Of a DNA stretch of 64,000 bases, positions 1 through 7,336 are shown piece after piece. How positions within the stretch are numbered: the first letter of the stretch is position 1; each line of letters opens with the position of its first letter. The notes beneath the pieces were generated by a model, which was not told the origin of the DNA, did not search any database, and was given only the letters and a program-made list of their open reading frames with translations. Location: positions 1,085,251 through 1,149,250 of the forward strand of contig CBDEGP010000001.1 of NCBI GenBank assembly GCA_965237875.1, written 5' to 3'. The position numbers and the translations under genes are program-made. Origin of the DNA: DAOUJI01 sp965237875 (GTDB taxonomy: Bacteria > Chloroflexota > Dehalococcoidia > Lucifugimonadales > JAGWBF01).

Positions 1-353
1 TCTTCCTGCCCATATACCTGCCGGGCGGCTCTGAGAACCCTCTGGGTTACGAGGACCCAAGGGTCGTGGACATCTTCGAACGGCAGAAGAGGGAGCTCGA
101 CCCCGCGACGCGGCTGGAGCTTCTGAGGGAAGCCGACGACATCCTAAGACAAGGTGAAAGCCAGTGGTTCCAGGTGGGTTGGGGACCCAGCTTTGGAGTG
201 GCCAGCGTCAAGCTGAAGAACTTGGGTCTATGGCCCAACCAGTACGGGGAATACCTCCGGCCCATAGACATGCTTGCAGGGTTGGAGCACGTCTGGCTCG
301 ACCCTGACGCTCCGCTGTACGACCCCGACAACCCGCCGTACCCCGCGCCGTAA
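1..353 (+). CDS. Peptide-type ABC transporter substrate-binding protein, C-terminal part (cut by left edge)
   Basis: Only the last ~117 residues are present; the frame is open to the left edge. They align without gaps to the end of the next gene (578-2536), with about 100 of 116 residues identical by eye, including GESQWFQVG, YLRPIDML and the terminus DPDNPPYPAP. The two genes are therefore a recent tandem duplication of a family 5 (DppA/OppA-like) extracytoplasmic binding protein. The role inferred from the family is capture of peptides or similar solutes for the permeases downstream. A perfect hairpin follows at 376-410, so the copy may be transcribed separately from the second one. Confidence 0.9.
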   Translation, partial: FLPIYLPGGSENPLGYEDPRVVDIFERQKRELDPATRLELLREADDILRQGESQWFQVGWGPSFGVASVKLKNLGLWPNQYGEYLRPIDMLAGLEHVWLDPDAPLYDPDNPPYPAP

Positions 354-375
354 AGCCGGTCCACTGTAGAATTAG

Positions 376-410
376 TTGGCCGCTGCCGCAACGATTCCGG
401 CAGCGGCCAA
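376..410 (+). terminator. Perfect 13-bp hairpin after first binding-protein gene
   Basis: TTGGCCGCTGCCG (376-388) and CGGCAGCGGCCAA (398-410) are exact reverse complements around a 9-nt loop. It begins 22 bases after the stop codon. The following bases are only weakly T-rich, so it may be an intrinsic terminator or an mRNA-stabilising 3' hairpin. Confidence 0.65.
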
Positions 411-517
411 TACTATTTGCAACTTGGCGGACGCCTATATGATTAGTTCTAGGCCAAATCATAGACGGTAATCGTAAATCTATGGTGTATGCTGAAACCT
501 AACCCAATCCGTTCCTA

Positions 518-546
518 TTGACATCCTTGAATGATGTCTGTTAAAT
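518..546 (+). promoter_or_regulatory. Sigma-70-like promoter of the second binding-protein gene
   Basis: TTGACA (518-523), a 17-bp spacer, then TTAAAT (541-546). The coding start at 578 follows a GGAGG at 565-569. The -35 and the spacing match consensus; the -10 is 4/6. Confidence 0.6.
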
Positions 547-577
547 TCGCCGAAATCTACGGTCGGAGGTTCCTTGT

Positions 578-2536
578 ATGACCGTCCTAAGGCTTCTCAA
601 ATCACGGTGGTTGCTTGCTTTGCCAGTCTTGTTGGTCCTGGCAGCGGCAATGGCGTGCGGTGGGGATAAAGCGACTCCGGTCCCGACTCCTACACCTCTG
701 AACTTCGAAGAGCTCGCATCTCAGTTCGGACAGCAGGTCCTCGCAGGCATCCAAATCCCAGAGGGGTTGTCGGCAGAGGATGTGCAGCAAATTGTTGAAC
801 AAGCAATGTCCGAGATTCCTGAGGGTTTGACGGTCGAGGAAGTTCAGGCAATAGTGAACAAAGCGGTTTCCGAGATAGACATACCTCCCACGGCAACGCC
901 GGGCGCGATGATGCCAGGCGACGGCATGATGATGCCGGAAGGCGAATATGGCGGCAGTATTACCCTCTACAACTACGCCTACGCGTCCCACTTCGACTTG
1001 CACGTGGCCCCCGCGTTGGACTCTACCCGTGGAGCACGGCCAGCCTTCAACGGGTTGGTGCACTACAGCTTCAAGAACCCTCAAGAGGTCCTCTGCGACT
1101 TGTGCACCGACTGGAAACTGTCCGACGATGGGCTGAAATACACGTTCAACATCAACCCGGCGGCCACTTGGCAGAACGGCTCCCCGGTTGCGGCCTCAGA
1201 CATAAAGTTCAGCCTCGACCGCATGGTGGAACCGGGCGAACCTCGCCCAAGGGCAGGCGCAATAAAGGCTTACTACGCCAGTTCCCAGGTTATTGACCCG
1301 ACGACAATCGACGTGACCATGTCCTTCCCTGCCGGGGCTTTCCTGAAGTTCCTGGCTTTGGACTACATGGTTATGGTCAGCGAGGCCCACACTACTTCGG
1401 GAGTCGACGTTGATCTTCCCGAAAACGTAATGGGGTCCGGAGCGTTCAAGCTGACTGAAGCCGTGGTGGGAGAAAGCTGGCTCTTTGAGAAGAACGACAA
1501 TTACTGGAAGTCCGGACTTCCCTTCCTTAACCGAGTGGACGTCATCGTTGTCAGAGGTCGGAGCAACCAGCTGGCTTCCATGCTCACCGGTCAGACTCTT
1601 AGCTCGACCGGCTCACCCGGCGGCGTGACTCCCGCCACCCGGGACGCTGCCATAGAGCAGTCCGGCGGCAGGCTCAGACCCAGCGAGGCCTTAACCGGCC
1701 CCATAGCGGCCTTCGTAAACCACATCAATCCTCCCTTTGACGATGTCAACGTGAGGAAGGCGGTTAACTTGGCCATCAACCGCCAAGAGTTCAAAGACGG
1801 AGTCTACGACGGAGTAATGTGGCCGGGTTCCTACTTCGGGCCCGGCGTAGCCCACAGTGAAGCAGAGGTGTCCCAGTGGGAGGGGTACCGGGTGAACGCG
1901 GACGGGTCTAAGGTCCAAGAAGACCTGGATGCGGCCAGGGCACTGTTGGAGTCATCGGGCTACGGTCCCAACAACCCTCTTGAGTTCGACATTATGGTCA
2001 GGACCGTCAGCGTCTACCCGACGGCTGCTGTGTTCCTCAAAGAGCAATTTGAGGCCATCGCTGACTGGGTGAACATAGGCATTGAGGAAGTCGAGAGCGT
2101 GGCAGGGATAACTCGGCAGGCGTCCGGAGAATTTCAGCTGAGCTACCGGATTATCGCCACTCTCACCGACGACCCGGACGGAGTCTTCTCACCGATATAC
2201 CTGCCGGGCGGCTCTGAGAACCCTCTGAAGTACGAAGACCCCAGAATAGTGGACCTCTTCGAAAGGCAGAAGAAGGAGTTCGACCCGGCGAAGCGGCGAG
2301 AACTGCTGAGGGAGGCTGACAACATTCTCAGACAGGGTGAAAGCCAGTGGTTCCAGGTGGGTTTTGGACCCAGCTTTGGTGTGGCCAGCGTCAAGCTTCA
2401 GAACCAGGGTCTGTGGCCCAACCAGTGGGGAGAATACCTCCGGCCCATAGACATGCTTGCTGAGTTGGAGCACCTCTGGTTCGATCCTGACGCTCCGCTC
2501 TACGACCCCGACAACCCGCCATACCCGGCGCCGTAA
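578..2536 (+). CDS. Peptide-type ABC transporter substrate-binding lipoprotein (SBP family 5)
   Basis: 652 residues. Residues 1-27 form a lipoprotein signal with lipobox AAAMAC; Cys27 would be lipidated and the protein held on the outside of the membrane. Residues ~30-120 are a low-complexity stalk with a Thr-Pro run and two imperfect ~21-residue repeats, each beginning IPEGL and ending SEI. After that comes the large two-lobed binding domain of the DppA/OppA family. GGAGG lies 8 nt before the ATG. Permease genes follow after a 150-bp gap with a hairpin, so this is the solute receptor of that importer. The substrate cannot be read from sequence; peptides are the family default, and sugars or other organics are possible. 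Confidence 0.9.
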   Translation: MTVLRLLKSRWLLALPVLLVLAAAMACGGDKATPVPTPTPLNFEELASQFGQQVLAGIQIPEGLSAEDVQQIVEQAMSEIPEGLTVEEVQAIVNKAVSEIDIPPTATPGAMMPGDGMMMPEGEYGGSITLYNYAYASHFDLHVAPALDSTRGARPAFNGLVHYSFKNPQEVLCDLCTDWKLSDDGLKYTFNINPAATWQNGSPVAASDIKFSLDRMVEPGEPRPRAGAIKAYYASSQVIDPTTIDVTMSFPAGAFLKFLALDYMVMVSEAHTTSGVDVDLPENVMGSGAFKLTEAVVGESWLFEKNDNYWKSGLPFLNRVDVIVVRGRSNQLASMLTGQTLSSTGSPGGVTPATRDAAIEQSGGRLRPSEALTGPIAAFVNHINPPFDDVNVRKAVNLAINRQEFKDGVYDGVMWPGSYFGPGVAHSEAEVSQWEGYRVNADGSKVQEDLDAARALLESSGYGPNNPLEFDIMVRTVSVYPTAAVFLKEQFEAIADWVNIGIEEVESVAGITRQASGEFQLSYRIIATLTDDPDGVFSPIYLPGGSENPLKYEDPRIVDLFERQKKEFDPAKRRELLREADNILRQGESQWFQVGFGPSFGVASVKLQNQGLWPNQWGEYLRPIDMLAELEHLWFDPDAPLYDPDNPPYPAP

Positions 2537-2557
2537 GGACGACCAACAACAAGACAC

Positions 2558-2594
2558 GTTGACCTCTGCCGGAACGCCAACGGCAGAGGTCAAC
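2558..2594 (+). terminator. Perfect 14-bp hairpin between binding-protein and permease genes
   Basis: GTTGACCTCTGCCG (2558-2571) pairs exactly with CGGCAGAGGTCAAC (2581-2594) around a 9-nt loop. No T-run follows, so a partial terminator or mRNA-stabilising structure, which would give more binding protein than permease, is likelier than full termination. It resembles the 376-410 hairpin in position and form but has a different stem sequence. Confidence 0.6.
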
Positions 2595-2687
2595 CTGATT
2601 AAGCATCACTGACGGTGCTTTGCCCTCACCCACGGGGAGAGGGAGCAAGTATCCGACAGCGCAATGGGAGGTGTGGGAGATTAGCCA

Positions 2688-3647
2688 ATGACCGCATACG
2701 TGATAAAAAGGCTGCTCCTGTTTATCCCGACGGTTGTCATCGTATCGTTTGTTGCCTTCTTCATCATCAATATTCTTCCGGGAGATCCAGCTCTCGTGAT
2801 GCTCTTGGGCGAAGGCGAGGGATCTTCCTTCACCGAGGAAGAGTTGAATAACCTTCGCCACGAACTGGGCACCGACCGCCCGTTGGTCGTGCAGTTCGGG
2901 GACTGGTTCGGCGGAGTGTTGACCGGGGATTTCGGTACTTCTTTTAAGACCAAAACCCCTGTTATAGAAGCTCTGAAACGCCGGTTTCCCATCACCATCC
3001 AGTTGGCGGTGATGTCGGTCATTCTGTCGATGGTTCTCGCCGTGCCCCTGGGAGTGTGGTCCGCCGTAAAGCAGGACTCGTCTGTTGATTATGGGACCAA
3101 GGTGTTCACGATCCTATTCGTGGCGGCCCCGACGTTCTGGATAGCGTTGTTGCTGCAGACTGCGCTGACTAGATGGGCAGGTTGGCTCCCTTCGTTATTG
3201 TACGTGGATCTGTGGGATAGACCTCTGGAGAACCTGGAAATCTTGATATTCCCGGCTATGGTCCTTGGGCTCCACGATATGGCCTTCATAGCGAGGCTCA
3301 CCAGGTCTTCCATGTTGGAAGTACTTCGGGAGGACTACGTACGGACCGCTCGGGCCAAGGGGCTGAAGGACTGGGTGGTGATAGGACGTCACAGCTTGAA
3401 AAACGCCTTCCTGCCCATACTTACAGTCTCAGGTTGGAGGTTCTCCAACCTTCTGGGCGGCATTGTAATCATAGAGACTATATTCAACCTTCCCGGAATA
3501 GGGAACCTGCTAATCACAAGTCTTAACGCCAGGGATTTCCCGTCCATCCAGGCGCTTATCTTGGTGCCTGCCCTGTCAGTGATGACCGTCAACCTTGTGA
3601 TAGACCTTCTATATGGATGGTTAGACCCAAGAGTGCGCTACGCGTAG
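2688..3647 (+). CDS. ABC transporter permease, DppB/OppB-like
   Basis: 319 residues, the usual size for DppB-type permeases. The N-terminal helix (ITKRLLL-like start, then VIVSFVAFFIINILPGDPA) is typical of the family; several further hydrophobic segments follow. The EAA loop that docks the ATPase is visible as EDYVRTARAKGL with a downstream N-x-x-L-P region. The start has GGAGG upstream at ~2665-2670. It lies 25 bp before its partner permease and forms half of the membrane channel. No ATPase genes (dppD/dppF type) follow, so these must be encoded elsewhere. Confidence 0.92.
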   Translation: MTAYVIKRLLLFIPTVVIVSFVAFFIINILPGDPALVMLLGEGEGSSFTEEELNNLRHELGTDRPLVVQFGDWFGGVLTGDFGTSFKTKTPVIEALKRRFPITIQLAVMSVILSMVLAVPLGVWSAVKQDSSVDYGTKVFTILFVAAPTFWIALLLQTALTRWAGWLPSLLYVDLWDRPLENLEILIFPAMVLGLHDMAFIARLTRSSMLEVLREDYVRTARAKGLKDWVVIGRHSLKNAFLPILTVSGWRFSNLLGGIVIIETIFNLPGIGNLLITSLNARDFPSIQALILVPALSVMTVNLVIDLLYGWLDPRVRYA

Positions 3648-3672
3648 GGGAGTTCTGTAGAGCTGATTAGCG

Positions 3673-4608
3673 ATGTTGGATAATCTCAGAGATAGTACGA
3701 CCAGTGCGCCGGTGAAGAGACGAGAATGGCTCGGGTTCCTATCGGTCTTTGGAGAGCTCTTGAGGTTCTCCAGGAGAAAGCCTCTGGGAGCGGCTGGAGC
3801 CGTCATCCTCATCGGCATTACCGTTGTGGCTATATTCGCGCCAGCAATAGTGCCCCAGGACCCGACAAAAACCCATGCAAGGGAGACGTGGTCAATACCT
3901 GGTACTAAGTCTATTGACGGCGAAAGGACTTATTTGCTGGGCACTGACGAGGCGGGCAGGGATAACCTGAGCCGCCTCATATTCGGCGCCAGGATTTCCA
4001 TGCTGGTCGGAGTCCTCAGCGTCGCTCTTGGCATCACTGCGGGGGCGTTGTTGGGCATCACCAGCGCCTATCTTGGAGGCGCCTTCGACCTCTTTTTCCA
4101 GAGGGTCATAGACGGCTTTATGGCCTTTCCGGGGATTATTCTGGCGCTGGCCATAGTGTCCGTGTTGGGCCCCTCGGTGTGGAACGTGATTTTCGCGTTG
4201 TCCTTCTTCCTGGCTCCGGGCACCGCCCGCACCGTCCGCTCCCAAGCACTCAGCATAAAGGAGATGGACTATGTGTTGGCGGCCAGGGCTGTGGGCTCGT
4301 CCCCGATACGCATTATTTTCCGGCATCTGTTGCCCAATTGCTTCGCCATATACATTATTCTAGCGTCCCTGACCCTAGGCACGGCCATTACGGCTGAAGC
4401 TTCTCTGGGGTTCCTTGGGCTAGGGGTGCCGCCGACCACGCCGACCTGGGGCGGCATGCTCAACTCAGCCAGCAACGACTTTTTGCTGAAGGCCCAGTGG
4501 GCCGTCATAGCTCCAGGCGTGGCCATAGCACTGGCCGTTTACGGAGCGAACCTTTTCGGCGACGGCATGCGCGACGTTTTGGACCCCCGCCTCCGTGGCA
4601 GCCGCTAG
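3673..4608 (+). CDS. ABC transporter permease, DppC/OppC-like
   Basis: 311 residues. An N-terminal cytoplasmic stretch and a first helix are followed by the domain LGTDEAGRDNLSRLIFGAR, a hallmark of DppC/OppC proteins. The EAA loop is visible as MDYVLAARAVGSS followed by RHLLPN. The C-terminus has the typical PRLRG ending. It pairs with the upstream DppB-like permease to form the pore. The operon stops here: the next 400 bp are repeats, and the following gene is an unrelated dehydrogenase. Confidence 0.92.
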   Translation: MLDNLRDSTTSAPVKRREWLGFLSVFGELLRFSRRKPLGAAGAVILIGITVVAIFAPAIVPQDPTKTHARETWSIPGTKSIDGERTYLLGTDEAGRDNLSRLIFGARISMLVGVLSVALGITAGALLGITSAYLGGAFDLFFQRVIDGFMAFPGIILALAIVSVLGPSVWNVIFALSFFLAPGTARTVRSQALSIKEMDYVLAARAVGSSPIRIIFRHLLPNCFAIYIILASLTLGTAITAEASLGFLGLGVPPTTPTWGGMLNSASNDFLLKAQWAVIAPGVAIALAVYGANLFGDGMRDVLDPRLRGSR

Positions 4609-4630
4609 CCAAAGGGGGCAGCACTGGGTT

Positions 4631-4669
4631 TCCCCCTCATCCTAACCTTCTCCCGCCAGGGGGAGAAGG
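4631..4669. repeat. Short palindromic repeat, CTCATCC-AACCTTCTCCC family
   Basis: The core CCTTCTCCCGCCAGGGGGAGAAGG folds on itself. An inverted copy lies at 54061-54100. A related form is seen at 57178-57210. Confidence 0.6.
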
Positions 4670-4710
4670 AATACACGCCACCCCGTCACTCTCCATCGCC
4701 CCTTTCCCAC

Positions 4711-4874
4711 CTGTCATTCCGAGCGCGGCGAGAAATCTAAGAGCGCTGCTCGTAGTCAAGCCACCTTTTCGGAAACATGGCTTTTCGACGCGGACGCCGG
4801 ATTGCTCGACGACTTAGCTCTGAGGTACAGATTTGAGATTCCTCACTCCGCTGCGCTCCGTTTCGGAATGACAG
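4711..4874. repeat. 164-bp element with terminal inverted repeats (CTGTCATTCCGA family)
   Basis: The left end CTGTCATTCCGAGCGCGGCG is mirrored by the right end, which closes with TTTCGGAATGACAG. The inner arms (AGAAATCT and AGATTTGAGATTCCTCACT) also pair in part. No coding capacity. A second, more diverged copy lies at 54278-54437. It looks like a miniature inverted-repeat element or large REP-type repeat. Confidence 0.7.
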
Positions 4875-5008
4875 TATCGAGGGTGTTTGACCGGACTGCC
4901 CATATCCGGCGGGGCGCCTGCCGTCCCATATTTCGTTGACACCGGTATGGCTGGACTTTAAACTTCCAACAAGCCCTGGAACTCTCGTTTTTGATACAGG
5001 AGTCAGCT

Positions 5009-6094
5009 ATGAAAGCCGCCGTCTTCCATGGTCCCAACCAACCGCTTGCGATTGAAGACGTGGATGTCGACAAACCCAGAGCCGATGAAGTCTTGCTCCG
5101 CACCGGCGCCAGCGGCGTGTGCCACAGCGACCTCCATTACGTTGACGGCGCTTATCCCAAAGTCCCGCCGGCCATCCTGGGCCACGAGGGTGCAGGAGTG
5201 GTGGAAGCCGTGGGGGATGCGGTCACGTACGTACAACCGGGCGACCACGTGATAACGTGTCCATCCGTCTACTGCGGCAACTGCAAGAAGTGTCTGAGAG
5301 GCCAGTTTCACCTCTGCTTGGACAAGCCTGCCCGGGCCCAACAGGACACTCCCCGGTACAAGCTCGCTTTATCGGGTGAGACTCCTGAGCAGATGGCCGG
5401 GCTGGGCACCTTTGCCGAGCAAATGCTGGTCCACCAGAACTCGGTGGCCAAGATACCGGAAGACGTTCCGATGGATAGGGCGGCCCTCATTGGCTGCGGG
5501 GTCACCACCGGCGTGGGTGCAGTGCTCAACACGGCAAAGCTTCCCGCAGGAGCCACAGTCGCCGTATACGGAGTGGGGGGCGTTGGTCTTTCGGCGGTCC
5601 AGGGCGCCAGAATAGCAGGCGCATCTCAGATAATCGCCGTGGACCCAATGGGCGGCAAGCTGGACCGGGCGGCTGAGATGGGCGCCACTCATACTGTCGA
5701 TTCTTCCAAGGAAGACCCGGTGGAGGCCATCAGGGAGCTTACCGGAGGCGGGGTGGAATACTCCTTTGAGGCCGTAGGCAACAAGCAGGCCGCGGAACAG
5801 TGCTATGAATGTCTCCAGAAGGGCGGCACGGCCACCATCATAGGCATGATCCCCTTTGGCCAGAAAATCTCCATTAACGGGGCGTCCTTCCTGGGTGAGA
5901 AGAGGATTCAGGGCAGCCTTATGGGCTCCAACAGGTTCAGAATCGACATGCTCGACTACATCGAATACTACCGTCAGGGCAAGCTGATGCTGGACGAAAT
6001 GATCACCCGCAGGGGCCGATTGGAAGACGTAAACGAGGCATTTCGCGCCATGAAGGCCGGCGAGGTTGCCAGGACGGTCCTGACGTTCGACTAG
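5009..6094 (+). CDS. Zinc-dependent alcohol dehydrogenase (medium-chain, class III-like)
   Basis: 361 residues from the ATG at 5009, which follows a CAGGAG site; an upstream TTG at 4991 is less likely. The catalytic zinc region GHEGAGVVEAVG and the structural zinc motif CGNCKKCLRGQFHLC (four cysteines) are both present. The Rossmann glycine motif reads VYGVGGVGLSAVQGA at residues ~185-200. It should oxidise an alcohol, or reduce an aldehyde, with NAD(P). Class III members act on S-hydroxymethyl-thiol adducts, but the substrate here is unknown. It stands alone between a repeat region and small genes. Confidence 0.9.
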   Translation: MKAAVFHGPNQPLAIEDVDVDKPRADEVLLRTGASGVCHSDLHYVDGAYPKVPPAILGHEGAGVVEAVGDAVTYVQPGDHVITCPSVYCGNCKKCLRGQFHLCLDKPARAQQDTPRYKLALSGETPEQMAGLGTFAEQMLVHQNSVAKIPEDVPMDRAALIGCGVTTGVGAVLNTAKLPAGATVAVYGVGGVGLSAVQGARIAGASQIIAVDPMGGKLDRAAEMGATHTVDSSKEDPVEAIRELTGGGVEYSFEAVGNKQAAEQCYECLQKGGTATIIGMIPFGQKISINGASFLGEKRIQGSLMGSNRFRIDMLDYIEYYRQGKLMLDEMITRRGRLEDVNEAFRAMKAGEVARTVLTFD

Positions 6095-6112
6095 GCTAGG
6101 TCAGGCGGGTCA

Positions 6113-6313
6113 ATGGTCTGGAAGAGGATTTTAAGCGACTCAGACGAGCCCCGGCTCCCGTCAAACTCCACGGTCCCCCCAGCCAACAGAGGGGGCCAGG
6201 ACCTGTTGACGGCATGGGCTTTGGCGCCGTTCATGCTCATCAAGCTGCTGCTGGCCCCCGTAAAGGCAGCCCTGGGAATCAACAAAAACCGGGAGCCGTC
6301 AAGCCGTAGATAA
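6113..6313 (+). CDS. Possible small membrane protein (66 residues)
   Basis: Starts 18 bp after the dehydrogenase stop and ends 16 bp before the 51-residue Cys-motif protein. Residues ~33-52 are hydrophobic (LTAWALAPFMLIKLLLAP) and the tail is basic, as in a small single-pass protein. The ribosome-binding site is weak (GGCGGG close to the ATG) and no family is recognised. It could be real or chance. Confidence 0.3.
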   Translation: MVWKRILSDSDEPRLPSNSTVPPANRGGQDLLTAWALAPFMLIKLLLAPVKAALGINKNREPSSRR

Positions 6314-6329
6314 TGAGTGTCTTCAAGAT

Positions 6330-6485
6330 ATGACCGGACGTCCTGAGTGGTATTACGACCACCCTCCCGCCTGCACGTGCCAGGGCTGCCAGGATCGGCG
6401 GCTGGGAAGGCACCGCGGAAGCGGCAAGCAGGGGTTGCTTTCCAAGCTCAAAAAGGCGCTCTGGCCCTTCGGAAATCGCCGCTAA
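6330..6485 (+). CDS. 51-residue protein with WYYDHPPACTC motif
   Basis: Read directly: ATG at 6330, TAA at 6483-6485. Residues 3-20 are GRPEWYYDHPPACTCQGC, almost identical to the N-terminus of the CAP-domain protein at 7337 (GRPNWYYDHPPACTCRAC). The spacing H-x3-C-x-C-x2-C could bind one zinc ion. The remainder is basic and ends KKALWPFGNRR. Conservation of the motif at both sites, with differing codons, argues that it is translated. The ribosome-binding site is weak (TCAAG). Function unknown; the motif may be a small zinc knuckle or a partner-binding tag. Confidence 0.65.
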   Translation: MTGRPEWYYDHPPACTCQGCQDRRLGRHRGSGKQGLLSKLKKALWPFGNRR

Positions 6486-6535
6486 AAGTCCTTCGGTCCC
6501 GTCAATGCCGTCCATGTCGATAAGGAGGGAGAGTC

Positions 6536-7315
6536 ATGCCCAAAGGCGTCCTTCTGGTTTTCACCAACTGCAGCGATCCGGCCCGCCACGACGAGTACAA
6601 CAGCTGGTACTGCCACACCCACTTCCCCGATCTCAGCGCCGCCTCTGGGTTCGTCCGGGCCAGGCGCTACGCCAACGCCTATCCCGATGAAGGCCCGACC
6701 CAGTACCTGGCGGTCTACGAGGTGGAGGGGCCCGATGTAATGGACTGCATCAAAGACATCTCGCGCATCGGGTTTGGGGCCTACAGCCTGGGCAGGCACA
6801 TCGACTGCCTTGAGTCCGGTGGAGGCTATTACTTCGAGGAGATAGACCCGTCGCAGTACGCTCCTCTTGAGGTTGTAGACTATCCGCCGACGCCTGAGCG
6901 GTCGGACCTGCTGGGGATACCGGACTTCAAGCCCATCGCCCGAACCCTTCCCAGGGCGCTCCGGTTGGTGTTTTCGGACACCTCGGACCCGACCCGGGAC
7001 GAGGAGTTCAACCGTTGGTACAGCCACACCCACCTGCCTGACCTGCTCCAGGCGGAAGGCATGACGGAGTCGGCCCGCTACCGGAACCTCGCCCTGGAGA
7101 GGGGCCCCGCTAAGTACCTGGCCCTCTACTGGTACGACCATCTCGACGTCAAGCAGGCGCTGCTGAATATGGGAAAGCTCGCCCTAGCCGCCCGGGAAAA
7201 GCACATGATTGACTGCCTAGACGTGAAAGGCCTCCACACATACCTGGAGATAGACGCCGACTCATACCCGCCCCCGGAGGTCCTGGACTATCCCAGGGAG
7301 GCGCCGCGACGGTAA
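6536..7315 (+). CDS. Duplicated dimeric alpha/beta-barrel protein (EthD/DUF4286-like)
   Basis: 259 residues in two homologous halves. Half one (residues ~1-115) contains FTNCSDPARHDEYNSWYCHT and FPDL; half two (~138-245) contains FSDTSDPTRDEEFNRWYSHT and LPDL. The paired W-Y-x-H-T-H-x-P-D-L signature is that of ferredoxin-like dimeric alpha/beta-barrel domains such as EthD. A tandem pair would form one barrel within a single chain. GGAGGG lies just before the ATG. Members of this fold act as small oxygenases, isomerases or binding proteins; the substrate is unknown. Neighbours (SDR, LLM, VOC genes) suggest small-molecule catabolism. Confidence 0.75.
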   Translation: MPKGVLLVFTNCSDPARHDEYNSWYCHTHFPDLSAASGFVRARRYANAYPDEGPTQYLAVYEVEGPDVMDCIKDISRIGFGAYSLGRHIDCLESGGGYYFEEIDPSQYAPLEVVDYPPTPERSDLLGIPDFKPIARTLPRALRLVFSDTSDPTRDEEFNRWYSHTHLPDLLQAEGMTESARYRNLALERGPAKYLALYWYDHLDVKQALLNMGKLALAAREKHMIDCLDVKGLHTYLEIDADSYPPPEVLDYPREAPRR

Positions 7316-7336
7316 GGCGCTCCCCAACCCGCGACT

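Larger units (their letters stand above)
4609..5008. other. Repeat-filled intergenic region
   Basis: No convincing gene. It holds a palindromic repeat at 4631-4669 (CTCATCCTAACCTTCTCCC type), an inverted-repeat element at 4711-4874, and the upstream region of the dehydrogenase gene. The short reading frames here have no ribosome-binding sites or family resemblance. Confidence 0.7.

Noticed and set aside
4497..4817. 106-residue open frame after the DppC-like gene
   Set aside because: It overlaps the permease end and runs through repeat sequence; no ribosome-binding site or family.
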